Shown piece by piece: positions 17,331 to 25,072 of a DNA stretch of 64,000 nt. The notes under the pieces were generated by a model, which saw only the letters and a list, made by a program, of their open reading frames with translations, had not been told where the DNA came from and searched no databases. This DNA is from Saccharopolyspora thermophila (GTDB lineage: Bacteria; Actinomycetota; Actinomycetes; Mycobacteriales; Pseudonocardiaceae). Within the stretch, counting starts at the first letter, position 1, and each line of letters begins with the position of its first letter. The stretch lies in NCBI RefSeq assembly GCF_014646075.1, contig NZ_BMMT01000014.1, forward strand, positions 1 to 64,000, in the 5' to 3' direction. The translations under genes and the position numbers were made by a program.

Positions 17331-18083
17331 GTGGTGGACAAGCTCTGGCCGGTGGACGGCGCGCAGCAGGTGGACGACGAGTTGGAGGCGCACTACGCCT
17401 ACCCGGAGTCGCTGGACCGCCCGTGGGTGCGGGTGAACTTCGTCTCCAGCCTCGACGGGGCGGTGACCGTGGGGGGCAGCTCGCGGGGGCTGTCCGCCCC
17501 GGTCGACCAGCGGGTCCTGGGTCTGATCCGCACCCTGTCCGACGTGGTGCTGGTGGGTGTGGGCACCGCGATGGCCGAGGGCTACCGGGGCGTGAAGCGC
17601 ACCGAGGTCCGCGCCGAGGCGCGGCGGCGGCTCGGCCTGTCGGAGGTGCCGCCGATCGCCCTGGTGACCGCGCGGGCCTCGCTGCCGCCGGACTCGCCCC
17701 TGCTCACCGACACCCTGGTGCCGCCGATCGTGCTCACCTGCGAGGCCGCCCCGCGACAGCGGCGGGACGCGCTCGCCGACGCCGGTGCCGACGTGGTCGT
17801 CGCCGGGGACGAGCGGGTGGATCTGCGGCGGGCGCTGGCGGCGCTGGACGAGCGGGGACTGCGCCGCATCGGCTGCGAGGGCGGGCCGAGCCTGTTCGGC
17901 ACCCTCGTCGACGAGGACCTCGTGGACGAGCTCTGCCTGACTCTCTCCCCGCTGCTGGCCAGCGGCGACGCGGGCCGCATCGCGGTCGGCGCGGGTGCGG
18001 AGCCGCCCAGGCGGATGACATTGCGGTCGGTGCTGCACGCGGAATCGCTGCTCCTGCTGCGCTACGCGAGAATGCCCGGGTGA
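17331..18083 (+). CDS. RibD C-terminal/dihydrofolate-reductase-fold reductase
   Basis: 250 residues. The single domain matches RibD_C: PWVRVNFVSSLDGAVTVGG near the N-terminus, DVVLVGVGTAMAEGYR, and CEGGPSLFGTLVDEDLVDELCLTLSP. This is the pyrimidine reductase half of riboflavin biosynthesis, an NADPH enzyme acting on the deaminated riboflavin intermediate, but stand-alone copies also serve other pathways. No rib genes are nearby, so a riboflavin role is uncertain. GTG start; a weak TGGGAT lies six bases ahead. A strong hairpin closes the gene. Confidence 0.85.
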   Translation: MVDKLWPVDGAQQVDDELEAHYAYPESLDRPWVRVNFVSSLDGAVTVGGSSRGLSAPVDQRVLGLIRTLSDVVLVGVGTAMAEGYRGVKRTEVRAEARRRLGLSEVPPIALVTARASLPPDSPLLTDTLVPPIVLTCEAAPRQRRDALADAGADVVVAGDERVDLRRALAALDERGLRRIGCEGGPSLFGTLVDEDLVDELCLTLSPLLASGDAGRIAVGAGAEPPRRMTLRSVLHAESLLLLRYARMPG

Positions 18084-18101
18084 CGGTGGGGGCCCGGCCC
18101 G

Positions 18102-18139
18102 ACGACGCCCTCGTGGCGGCCTCGCGACGAGGGCGTCGT
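18102..18139 (+). terminator. Hairpin after the RibD-type reductase gene
   Basis: Perfect 13-base arms ACGACGCCCTCGT and ACGAGGGCGTCGT enclose a 12-base loop, 18 bases after the stop codon. No U-tract follows, which is common for actinobacterial intrinsic terminators. It separates the reductase from the Asp23 cluster. Confidence 0.65.
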
Positions 18140-18313
18140 TCGACGGACTGGTCCGGCAGGCCATCGACGTCGAGCCACCGGGTGCCGAATGAGCGCACAA
18201 TGGTGATGCAGGACACAACAACGCACGATCGCGGCGGGCACACGCATCAAATCCTGGGGACAGACCTCGCTGGACCGTGGCGGTCTCGGCGGAACCGGAA
18301 GGAGTTCGAGTTC

Positions 18314-18817
18314 ATGGCCCAGAACAGCGGCGGGACGACGGTGAACGCGCAGTCCGCAGCCGAGGAACGGCGCATCCCGGAGACCCGCCCCGGCGGCGCA
18401 CCGGCCCGGCTGGCCGATGACACCTCACAGGGTAAGACGACGATCGCGGCCTCGGTGGTGCAGAAGATCGCCGGCATCGCGGCCCGCGAGATTGCCGGTG
18501 TGTACGCCATGGGCGGCGGGGTGTCCCGCGCCTTCGGCGCGATCCGCGACCGGATTCCCGGTGGCGGTGGCACCTCCTCCACCGCCGGCGTGCAGGTCGA
18601 GGTGGGCGAGAAGCAGGCCGCGGTGGACCTGGACATCGTCGTCGAGTACGGCGCGTCCATCGTGGACCTCGCGCGGGCGGTGCGCCGCAACGTGATCACG
18701 GCGGTGGAGCGGATGACCGGGCTGGAGGTCATCGAGGTCAACATCGCGGTCAACGACATCCACCTGCCCACCGACGACGGTGAGGAGAGCGGGCAGGCCA
18801 CGTCCCGCGTGGAATGA
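18314..18817 (+). CDS. Asp23/Gls24-family envelope stress protein
   Basis: 167 residues. A disordered N-terminus (about 1-40) precedes an Asp23 domain: GKTTIAASVVQKIAGIAARE, VYAMGGG, VQVEVGEKQAAVDLDIVVEYG and a final VIEVNIAVNDIHL. In staphylococci Asp23 polymerises beneath the membrane and is held there by AmaP; deletion induces cell-wall stress genes. Start chosen at 18314, nine bases after GGAAGGAG. It opens a seven-gene cluster with a second Asp23-like protein, DUF2273 and two AmaP-like proteins. A hairpin at 18848-18877 separates it from the next gene. Confidence 0.9.
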   Translation: MAQNSGGTTVNAQSAAEERRIPETRPGGAPARLADDTSQGKTTIAASVVQKIAGIAAREIAGVYAMGGGVSRAFGAIRDRIPGGGGTSSTAGVQVEVGEKQAAVDLDIVVEYGASIVDLARAVRRNVITAVERMTGLEVIEVNIAVNDIHLPTDDGEESGQATSRVE

Positions 18818-18847
18818 GCGCCTCGCCCGACCCCGCCGACCGCGTGG

Positions 18848-18877
18848 GGTCCGCGGTTTCGGCTGAAGCCGCGGACC
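18848..18877 (+). terminator. Hairpin between the first Asp23 gene and the rest of the cluster
   Basis: GGTCCGCGG and CCGCGGACC pair perfectly and the stem extends inward to about 13 pairs around a GGCT tetraloop, counting one wobble. It lies 31 bases after the Asp23 stop and 33 bases before the next start. Without a U-tract it may be a terminator, an attenuator or an mRNA-processing signal that gives the abundant Asp23 protein its own transcript level. Confidence 0.6.
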
Positions 18878-18909
18878 TCCTCTGATCTCCCCGGGAGGAC
18901 GACGCCGAG

Positions 18910-19215
18910 ATGCCGGAGCACGTTTCCGCCAGCGAACTGGCCGACCGGGTGCGCGCGCACCCCTCGGTGGTGCGGCTGCACGGCGGGCCGTTCGGTGCGA
19001 TCGCCTCCTACCTACCGGGCCGCAAGGTCGTCGGGGTGCGGTTGCCCGACGAAGGCGAACCGGTGGAGGTCGGGGTCGTGCTGCGACTGGACCGACCGCT
19101 GCCCGACGTTGTCGCCGAGCTGCGCGGGCTGGTGGCCGCGGTGGTGGGTCCGGTCCCGGTGGACATCGTCGTCGGCGACGTGGTCACCCCCGACGAGCCA
19201 CCGGAGGGCGGATGA
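18910..19215 (+). CDS. Short Asp23-like protein of the stress cluster
   Basis: 101 residues with no signal peptide or membrane helix. The segment from about 19 to 93 (VVRLHGGPFGAIASYLPGRK ... VEVGVVLRL ... GPVPVDIVVGDVV) follows the strand-helix-strand order of an Asp23 domain: an N-terminal GxxG part, a V-x-V-x-V strand, a helix and a final hydrophobic strand. I read it as a reduced Asp23 relative; the similarity is by pattern, not demonstrated. Its stop overlaps the start of the next gene by four bases, so translation is coupled. Confidence 0.8.
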   Translation: MPEHVSASELADRVRAHPSVVRLHGGPFGAIASYLPGRKVVGVRLPDEGEPVEVGVVLRLDRPLPDVVAELRGLVAAVVGPVPVDIVVGDVVTPDEPPEGG

Positions 19216-19478
19216 TGGCCGCTGGGGAGCACGACCCGGCCACCAGAGCGGCGATCCGCGCGTTCGTCCGGACGCACCACCCGGACGTCGGCGGTGACCC
19301 GGAGGTCTTCGTCGCCGGGCTCGCGGCGTTGCGGGCCGGGCCGTCCACGGGGCGGCGGCCGTGGGACCGCTATGACGCGCCGGTCGTCGTGGTGGTCCGG
19401 CCGCGCGGGATCCGCGCGCTGTTGCACCGCTTCCGAACCTGGCGGGCGCGCCGCCACCGCCCGCCCCGAGTCCGGTGA
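19212..19478 (+). CDS. Small protein with J-domain-like HPD motif
   Basis: 88 residues. Residues about 10-42 read as helix, H-H-P-D-V-G-G-D-P-E, helix, the arrangement of J-domain helix II, HPD loop and helix III that stimulates DnaK ATPase. Helices I and IV of a full J domain are missing. The C-terminal third is very Arg-rich (RFRTWRARRHRPPRVR) and could bind membrane phospholipid or nucleic acid. It overlaps its upstream neighbour by ATGA and lies 43 bases before the DUF2273 gene, so it belongs to the Asp23 cluster. Chaperone recruitment is a hypothesis. Confidence 0.8.
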   Translation: MMAAGEHDPATRAAIRAFVRTHHPDVGGDPEVFVAGLAALRAGPSTGRRPWDRYDAPVVVVVRPRGIRALLHRFRTWRARRHRPPRVR

Positions 19479-19521
19479 CCGCCGGAGCCGCAGTCGTCTG
19501 AATTGGCAGGAGGTTTCACCC

Positions 19522-19701
19522 ATGAACGCGACGCAGACCGGTTTGCTGGCCGGACTGATCCTTGGCGCCGCCGCCGCGCTCGGCGGTTTCAGCGGTTTCC
19601 TGATCGCCTTGCTGGTCGGCGCGGTCGGCCTGGTGATCGGCCGGATCGTGGACGGCGACCTGGAGATCGGCGACATCCTGGGCCGGGGCAGGGATCGATG
19701 A
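19522..19701 (+). CDS. DUF2273-type small membrane protein
   Basis: 59 residues, almost wholly two tightly spaced membrane helices (LLAGLILGAAAALGGFSGFL and IALLVGAVGLVIGRIV) followed by a short acidic tail DGDLEIGDILG. Two-helix DUF2273 proteins are regular members of asp23/amaP operons in firmicutes and actinobacteria. An AGGAGG seven to eight bases before the ATG supports this start. The stop overlaps the start of the following Asp23-like gene by ATGA. Confidence 0.85.
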   Translation: MNATQTGLLAGLILGAAAALGGFSGFLIALLVGAVGLVIGRIVDGDLEIGDILGRGRDR

Positions 19702-20075
19702 CCGCGGTGAGCGAAGCAGTCGAGAACGCCGGTCGGACCGATCCCGCCGAGCGGGGCCGGTTGCAGATCAGCCGCGTGGTGCTGCGCAAGATCGCCGAGC
19801 ACGCCGCGGACGAGACACCCGGAGCGGTGCGGGCTCGCCGCCGGATGGGGCGCGGCGGACAGGGCGCCAGCGCGCAGTTGTCCGGGCCGGACGACGAGCT
19901 GCGGGTCCGGCTCGACGTCGCGCTGCGCTACCCGCAGCCGGTGCGCGATGCCGTGGCGGCGATGCGGCAGCGGGTGGGCGACGAGCTGCGGCGGCTCGCC
20001 GACTGCCGGGTCAGCAGCATCGACGTGACCGTGTCCGCCCTGGTTCCCGCGCAAGCACCGCCGCGGGTGGAGTGA
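19698..20075 (+). CDS. Second Asp23/Gls24-like protein
   Basis: 125 residues. LQISRVVLRKIAEHAADETPGAV opens an Asp23-like domain; then come a basic-glycine loop (RRRMGRGGQGA), a strand LRVRLDVALRYPQPVRDAV and a closing strand CRVSSIDVTVSALVP. It lacks the disordered N-terminus of the first Asp23 protein. Start ATG 19698 overlaps the DUF2273 stop, and the AmaP-like gene follows three bases after its own stop, so it is embedded in the coupled operon. It probably co-assembles with the other Asp23 proteins at the membrane. Confidence 0.87.
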   Translation: MTAVSEAVENAGRTDPAERGRLQISRVVLRKIAEHAADETPGAVRARRRMGRGGQGASAQLSGPDDELRVRLDVALRYPQPVRDAVAAMRQRVGDELRRLADCRVSSIDVTVSALVPAQAPPRVE

Positions 20076-20078
20076 GCC

Positions 20079-20615
20079 ATGCGCCTGTTGGTTCGTCTGA
20101 TCACCGCCCTGCTCGGCCTGGCCGTCGCGGCGCTCGGGGCCCTGCTCGTGGTCGAAACGCTGTGGGCGCTCGCACGTCCGCACAGCCCCGGCCTGCTGGT
20201 GCCGTGGCGGGATGTCCACGGTGGGCTCGGCGCGTTGTCCTGGGATGACCCGCCGGTGCGGGTGACCGCGGCGGTGGTGGCGCTGGTGGGGCTGGTGCTG
20301 CTGCTGGTGGCGTCCGCGGCCGGCCGCAGGGAGTACCGGCTGCACGACCCCGCGCCGGAGGTCACCGTGACCACCGACCGGCGCTCGCTGGCGCGGCTGG
20401 TCGGCCACCAGGTCCGGGAGCAGGATGGTGTGGCGGGCGCGTCAGTGACCGCGGGCGCCAAGCGGGTGCAGGTGCGGGCCACGGCCCAGTTCCGCGAGTC
20501 CGGTGACCTGCGGACGCGGCTCACCGACACCGCCGAGCGGGCCGTGGGGGAACTGCCGCTACGCACCCGCCCGAAGGTGCTGGTGTCGGTGGCACCGCCG
20601 AAGGAGCGGCGATGA
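20079..20615 (+). CDS. AmaP-like membrane protein (DUF6286 type)
   Basis: 178 residues. Two membrane helices (about 5-30 and 64-84) enclose an external or periplasmic-facing loop; the C-terminal cytosolic part (about 100-170) has an Asp23-related strand pattern (VQVRATAQFRESGDL, KVLVSVAPP). This topology matches AmaP, the membrane anchor of Asp23, and the DUF6286 group of actinobacteria. It overlaps the next gene by ATGA. Likely role: tether for the Asp23 layer. Confidence 0.82.
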   Translation: MRLLVRLITALLGLAVAALGALLVVETLWALARPHSPGLLVPWRDVHGGLGALSWDDPPVRVTAAVVALVGLVLLLVASAAGRREYRLHDPAPEVTVTTDRRSLARLVGHQVREQDGVAGASVTAGAKRVQVRATAQFRESGDLRTRLTDTAERAVGELPLRTRPKVLVSVAPPKERR

Positions 20616-21214
20616 CCGAGGTGAAACCGAGTGCCACGCCGACCGGGCGGGCGTTGGGCTTCGAGCGCGTCGTGGTCGTGGTGCTGGGGCTGCTCGCGCT
20701 GCTCGCCGGTGCCGCGGCGCTGGTGGTGGGCGCGGGGTGGCTCGGCGCTTTCCGGGCGCAGCGGCCGCTCGCGGACCCACTGCTCGTGGCGTGGGTGCAG
20801 GACCACCCGGAGTGGGCCGTCCCGGTCGCGATCGTGCTGGGGCTGGTGCTGTTCGGGTTCGGCCTGTGGGCGGCGGCCCGGGCGCTGCGGCCGGAGCCGC
20901 GCCCCGACATGCCGCTGGAACGCGGCGATGACGGCAGCCTGACGGTGGCGTCCGCGGCGCTGACCGACGCGGTGCGCGCCGACGCGGAGCGGGTCACCGG
21001 CGTCAGCCGCGCCCGGGTGCGGATGGCGGGCAGCGCGCACCGCCCGTCGCTGCGGCTGACGCTGTCGCTCCAGGAGGGCACGAACGTCCGGCACGTGTGG
21101 GACGAGCTCGACAGCAAGGTGCTGGCGCGCGCCCGCGAGACGCTGGGTGTGGAGGTCCTGCCCACGGCGATCCGGCTGCAGCTGGACCGCGCCCCGCGCC
21201 AACGCGTGCGCTGA
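20612..21214 (+). CDS. AmaP-type Asp23 membrane anchor protein
   Basis: 200 residues with two membrane helices (about 20-42 and 68-90) and a cytosolic C-terminal domain (about 105-190) containing LTVASAALTDAVRADAERVTGV, LRLTLSLQEGTNV and VLPTAIRLQLD, again an Asp23-like strand-helix-strand order. It is a paralogue in design of the preceding gene. Having two AmaP-like anchors beside three Asp23-type proteins suggests a hetero-oligomeric assembly. Last gene of the cluster; the DNA ligase gene begins 15 bases later and may be co-transcribed. Confidence 0.85.
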   Translation: MTEVKPSATPTGRALGFERVVVVVLGLLALLAGAAALVVGAGWLGAFRAQRPLADPLLVAWVQDHPEWAVPVAIVLGLVLFGFGLWAAARALRPEPRPDMPLERGDDGSLTVASAALTDAVRADAERVTGVSRARVRMAGSAHRPSLRLTLSLQEGTNVRHVWDELDSKVLARARETLGVEVLPTAIRLQLDRAPRQRVR

Positions 21215-21229
21215 CCGAGAGGTGTTCTG

Positions 21230-22330
21230 GTGCTTCCGCTGCAACCGCCGGTGAAACCGATGCTGGCCAGTCCGGTCGACAGCATCCCCCGCGAGGGCGG
21301 GCTGCTGTTCGAACCAAAGTGGGACGGCTTCCGCTGCCTGGTGTTCGCCGATCCGCGGGACGCGCACCCGGTGCGGTTGCAGTCGCGCACCGGGCGGCCG
21401 CTGGACCGCTACTTCCCGGAGGTGCAGGCGACCGTCTCCGAGTACCTGGACCGGGCCGCCGTGCTCGACGGGGAGCTCGTGGTGATCCGCAGCGACGATG
21501 TGGGCGACCGGTTGGACTGGGACGCCCTCACCGAGCGGATCCACCCCGCGGCGAGCCGGGTCCGGACGCTGGCCGAACGCACCCCGGCGACCTTCATCGC
21601 CTTCGACCTGCTCGCGCTGGACGACCGGGACCTCACCGGGGCGCCGCAGACCGAGCGCCGGGAACTGCTGGCCGGGCTGGGGCTGGACCACCGCGGGCTG
21701 CGGATCACTCCGGTGACCGACGACCCGGACACCGCGACGCAGTGGTTCCGGCTGTTCGAGGGAGCCGGGCTGGACGGCCTGATCGCCAAGCCCGGCACCG
21801 GGACCTACGTGCCGGGCAAGCGGACCATGTTCAAGATCAAGCACTCGCGCACCGCGGACTGCGTGGTGGCGGGGCTGCGCTGGCACGCCAACACCGAGCC
21901 CGGCACCGCGGTCGGTTCGCTGCAGCTGGGCCTGTTCGACGAGCACGACGTGCTGCACCACGTCGGTGTCGTCGGTGCGTTCCCGGCGGCGCAGCGCAGG
22001 GCGCTGGCCGGCGAGCTCGCGGGGCTGATCACCGAGGGCGCCCACCCGTGGCTGGGACCGGACGCCGCCGACGGGCGGCGGCTCCCCGGCTCGGTCAGCC
22101 GCTGGAACACCACCGAGCAGCCGTGGGTGCCGCTGCGCCCGGAGCGCGTCGTCGAGGTCTCCTACGACCACACCGAAGGGGCGCGACCAAGCCGTTTCCG
22201 GCACACCACCCAGTTCGTCCGCTGGCGCCCGGACCGCGACGTGACGTCCTGCCGCTACGACCAGCTGGAGGAACCGGCGCGCTACGACCTCGGCGCGGTT
22301 CTGCGGGGAGACGCCAGCCGCGCCGACTGA
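21230..22330 (+). CDS. ATP-dependent DNA ligase (LigC type)
   Basis: 366 residues. Adenylation domain with motif I E-P-K-W-D-G-F-R (nucleotidyl lysine in KWDG), motif III-like FIAFDLLAL, motif IV GLDGLIAKPG and motif V FKIKHSRTADCVV, followed by an OB domain with VEVSYDH. Size and architecture fit LigC of actinobacteria: a ligase without the extra LigD polymerase or nuclease modules. Such ligases act in repair rather than replication, which uses NAD-dependent LigA. GTG start with GAGAGGTG upstream, 15 bases after the Asp23 cluster. Confidence 0.92.
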   Translation: MLPLQPPVKPMLASPVDSIPREGGLLFEPKWDGFRCLVFADPRDAHPVRLQSRTGRPLDRYFPEVQATVSEYLDRAAVLDGELVVIRSDDVGDRLDWDALTERIHPAASRVRTLAERTPATFIAFDLLALDDRDLTGAPQTERRELLAGLGLDHRGLRITPVTDDPDTATQWFRLFEGAGLDGLIAKPGTGTYVPGKRTMFKIKHSRTADCVVAGLRWHANTEPGTAVGSLQLGLFDEHDVLHHVGVVGAFPAAQRRALAGELAGLITEGAHPWLGPDAADGRRLPGSVSRWNTTEQPWVPLRPERVVEVSYDHTEGARPSRFRHTTQFVRWRPDRDVTSCRYDQLEEPARYDLGAVLRGDASRAD

Positions 22331-22405
22331 CCCGCGTCCCGAGAGACAAACCGCACCCTGCTGACCTTGATGCGCGTCATCCGCCCCAGGCCCGTCGACT
22401 GACGG

Positions 22406-23329
22406 TCAGTCCCGGGGCGGCTCGCCGCTGCTTGCGCCCACCGAGCCGACCGAGGCGACCACGACGCAGGCGATCGCCACCCACTGCCAGGCACCCAGCG
22501 CCTCGCCCAGCACCACCAGGCCCGCCAGCGCGGCCACCGCCGGTTCCAGGCTCATCAGGACGCCGAACACCCGCGGCGGCATCCGCCGCAGCGCCTCCAG
22601 CTCCAGCGAGTACGGGATGACCGACGACATCAGCGCCACCACGAGCCCGGCGATGAGCACCGCCGGGTGCAGCAGTGCCGTCCCGGCGTCGGCGATGCCG
22701 AACGGCGCGGCCACCAACGCGCCGAACGCCATGCCCAGCGCCAGCCCGGAACCGCCGCTGGTGCGGCTGCCGAGCTTGGCGCCCACCAGAATGTAGCCCG
22801 CCCACAGGGCTCCCGCCGCCAGCGCGAACGTGACGCCCACCCAGTCCAGTCCGCCTTCAACGCGGGCCAGCAGCACCACTCCGGTGCCGGCCAGCACGGC
22901 CCACAGCACGTCCAGTCTGCGACGCGACCCGATCACCGCCACCGCCAGCGGACCGAGGAACTCGATGGTCACCGCCGCGCCCAGCGGGATCCGCTCGAAC
23001 GCCTGGTAGATGCAGACGTTCATGCCCGCCAGCACGGCACCGTACCCGGCCACCACCGCCAGCGTCCGGCGGTCCATGCGCAGCGACGGCCGCCAGACAA
23101 CGAGCAGGATCACCGCGGCGAACAGCAGCCGCAGTGCCACCACACCGCCGGCTCCGGCCATGGTGAACAGCTGTTTGGCGAACGCGGCACCGACCTGGAG
23201 GCTGACCACGCCCAGCAGCACCAGCACCGGAGGCGGGATCGCGCCGAGGGCGCGCGCGGACAGCGCCGCCGCGCTGAACAGCGGTCGCCGGTTGGACGAT
23301 GCGCCTGGGCTGATCTGCGCGACGTGCAC
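22406..23329 (-). CDS. EamA/RhtA-type drug/metabolite exporter
   Basis: 307 residues from the GTG at 23329, which has GAAGGAG close upstream; an upstream ATG at 23365 is less likely. Ten membrane helices are formed by two EamA repeats of five. Features such as YQAFERIPLGAAVTIEFLGPLAVAV and SSVIPYSLELEALRRMPPRVFGVLMSLEPAVAAL match RhtA, a threonine/homoserine exporter. The substrate in this organism is unknown. Convergent with the DNA ligase gene. Confidence 0.88.
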   Translation of the reverse strand: MHVAQISPGASSNRRPLFSAAALSARALGAIPPPVLVLLGVVSLQVGAAFAKQLFTMAGAGGVVALRLLFAAVILLVVWRPSLRMDRRTLAVVAGYGAVLAGMNVCIYQAFERIPLGAAVTIEFLGPLAVAVIGSRRRLDVLWAVLAGTGVVLLARVEGGLDWVGVTFALAAGALWAGYILVGAKLGSRTSGGSGLALGMAFGALVAAPFGIADAGTALLHPAVLIAGLVVALMSSVIPYSLELEALRRMPPRVFGVLMSLEPAVAALAGLVVLGEALGAWQWVAIACVVVASVGSVGASSGEPPRD

Positions 23330-23481
23330 GATGCTCCTTCGCGTTCCGGTACCTGCGGCTGGCACGTTAGCGCGGCGAAAGACCCGGCGGCACCTGTTTT
23401 TGTCAGGGCCCTCACCGGAGTCTCACCCGGATCATGCGATGCTGACCCCGTCCAGCGACCACCGCGCTTCGAGGAGTACCC

Positions 23482-25038
23482 GTGCCGCGCACCACCCACC
23501 GGGTCGGGGCCGTGCTACTGCCGCTGTTGCTGCTGGTGGTCGCCGCATGTTCGGCCGGGCCGTCGCAGCGCCCCGCGGTCGCGTACCACGACGGCGAGCA
23601 GCAGATCGCGCCCGCGCCGCTGCCGCCGCGACCCGCCCCGGTGCCGCCGCTGGGCCCGCCCGCCGAGGATTCGCTGAGCTGGGAGGACTGCACCGACCAG
23701 ACCCGCGCCGAGCTGGGCGGGCTACCGCCCGGGATGACGTTCTCCTGCGCGCGGCTGATCAGCACACTGGACGCCCCGGAAGCCCCCACCCGCGGCACCG
23801 CGCGCAACGCCCTGATCCGCACCGGCACCGGCGTGCCGCTGGTGGTGCTCGGCGACATCGGCGGGGAACCAGGCACCACCTTCGCCGCCCGGCTGGCCAC
23901 CCAGCTGCCGCCCGACCTGCTACGGACCTTCAGCATCATCGGCATGGACCGGCGCGGCACCGGCGAATCCGAGGCCGCCGACTGCGTGCCGCCCGCGCAG
24001 CGCGAGGCGATCGTGGGCTTCGACCCGCGCGCCACCGACCGGGCCGCGCTGGACCGGTTGCTGGAGTCGGTGCGCGAAGCCAGCCAGGAGTGCCTGCTCA
24101 CTCTCGACGAGCGGCTGCAGGCATACGACACCTGGCGGACCGCTTCCGACCTGGAGGAGCTACGCCTGGAGCTGGGCGTGCCCAAGCTGCACGCGATCGG
24201 CCGCGGCGAGGCGGCCCGGCTGCTGACGACCTACGCCGAACGCTTCCCCGGCTCGGTGGGCCGGATGGTCCTCGACGGCGCACCGGACCCGACGCGCGAC
24301 GCCATCGGCCAGTTGGAGTCGCAGGCGCAGAGCGCGGAGCAGACCTTCGACGTGTTCGCCGCGGACTGCGTCAGCCGCGGATGCCCACTCGGCCCCGATC
24401 CGCGCCGGGTGGTGGGCGACCTCGTGGAGCGGACGCGCAGTGCGCCGCTGTCGGCGCCGGGCACCACGGTGGGTGCCGGGCGGGTGGTGCAGGCCGTCCT
24501 GCTGGGCCTGTCCGACCGCAACGCCTGGCCCAGTCTCGCCGACGCCCTGGCCGCGGCCAACCGCGGTGACGGCGCGGGGCTGGCCGCGATCAGCGCCCCG
24601 CTGGTCTCGGCGCAGGGCATCAACCCGCCGTGGCTGGACGGCGACCTGATCACCAGCTGCAACGACACCACGCTGCGCGTTCCGCCGCAGCGCAGCGGCG
24701 AGCTGGCGCAGGACTGGGTGAACCGGTTCCCGCTGTTCGGCGGTGCGTTCGCGCAGCGGGTGGTGTGGTGCGGGTCGTGGCCGGTGCCGCAGCAGCCGCT
24801 GCCCGCGCCGCGCCGCGCCGACCTGCCGCCAATTCCGGTGATCAGCACCGCGAACGATCCGCTGATGCTGAGCCTGGGCACCGATCACATGGCCGACCAG
24901 TTGCCGACCGGCGTGCTGGTGCGCTGGCAGGGAGCCGGGCACGGGGCGCTGGGGCGCTCCCGGTGCGTCACCGACGCGGTCACCCGGTTCCTGGTGGCCG
25001 GCACCGTGCCGACCGAGGGTATGGCCTGCCCGGGGTGA
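23482..25038 (+). CDS. Secreted alpha/beta-hydrolase-fold lipoprotein lacking its nucleophile
   Basis: 518 residues. Signal peptide with lipobox VVAAC (Cys23) and a Pro-rich linker, then an alpha/beta-hydrolase of the tripeptidyl-aminopeptidase (TAP) type, with the TAP-like C-terminal part after about 390. Around the nucleophile elbow the protein reads LGVPKLHAIGRGEAARLL...YAERFPGSVGRMVLDG; family members have G-x-S-x-G there, but residue 242 is Gly. Candidate acid (ANDP) and histidine (GAGHG) remain. It may therefore be a non-catalytic binding protein. Start GTG with GAGGAG. It sits ahead of msrB and the heme genes. Confidence 0.85.
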   Translation: MPRTTHRVGAVLLPLLLLVVAACSAGPSQRPAVAYHDGEQQIAPAPLPPRPAPVPPLGPPAEDSLSWEDCTDQTRAELGGLPPGMTFSCARLISTLDAPEAPTRGTARNALIRTGTGVPLVVLGDIGGEPGTTFAARLATQLPPDLLRTFSIIGMDRRGTGESEAADCVPPAQREAIVGFDPRATDRAALDRLLESVREASQECLLTLDERLQAYDTWRTASDLEELRLELGVPKLHAIGRGEAARLLTTYAERFPGSVGRMVLDGAPDPTRDAIGQLESQAQSAEQTFDVFAADCVSRGCPLGPDPRRVVGDLVERTRSAPLSAPGTTVGAGRVVQAVLLGLSDRNAWPSLADALAAANRGDGAGLAAISAPLVSAQGINPPWLDGDLITSCNDTTLRVPPQRSGELAQDWVNRFPLFGGAFAQRVVWCGSWPVPQQPLPAPRRADLPPIPVISTANDPLMLSLGTDHMADQLPTGVLVRWQGAGHGALGRSRCVTDAVTRFLVAGTVPTEGMACPG

Positions 25039-25072
25039 TCCCGCAACACCCCGGGCAGCCCGCGCCCGCTGC

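Noticed and set aside
19928..22204. 758-codon minus-strand frame across the AmaP and ligase genes
   Set aside because: Antisense shadow. The plus strand carries coupled genes with ribosome binding sites and recognisable domains over the whole span.
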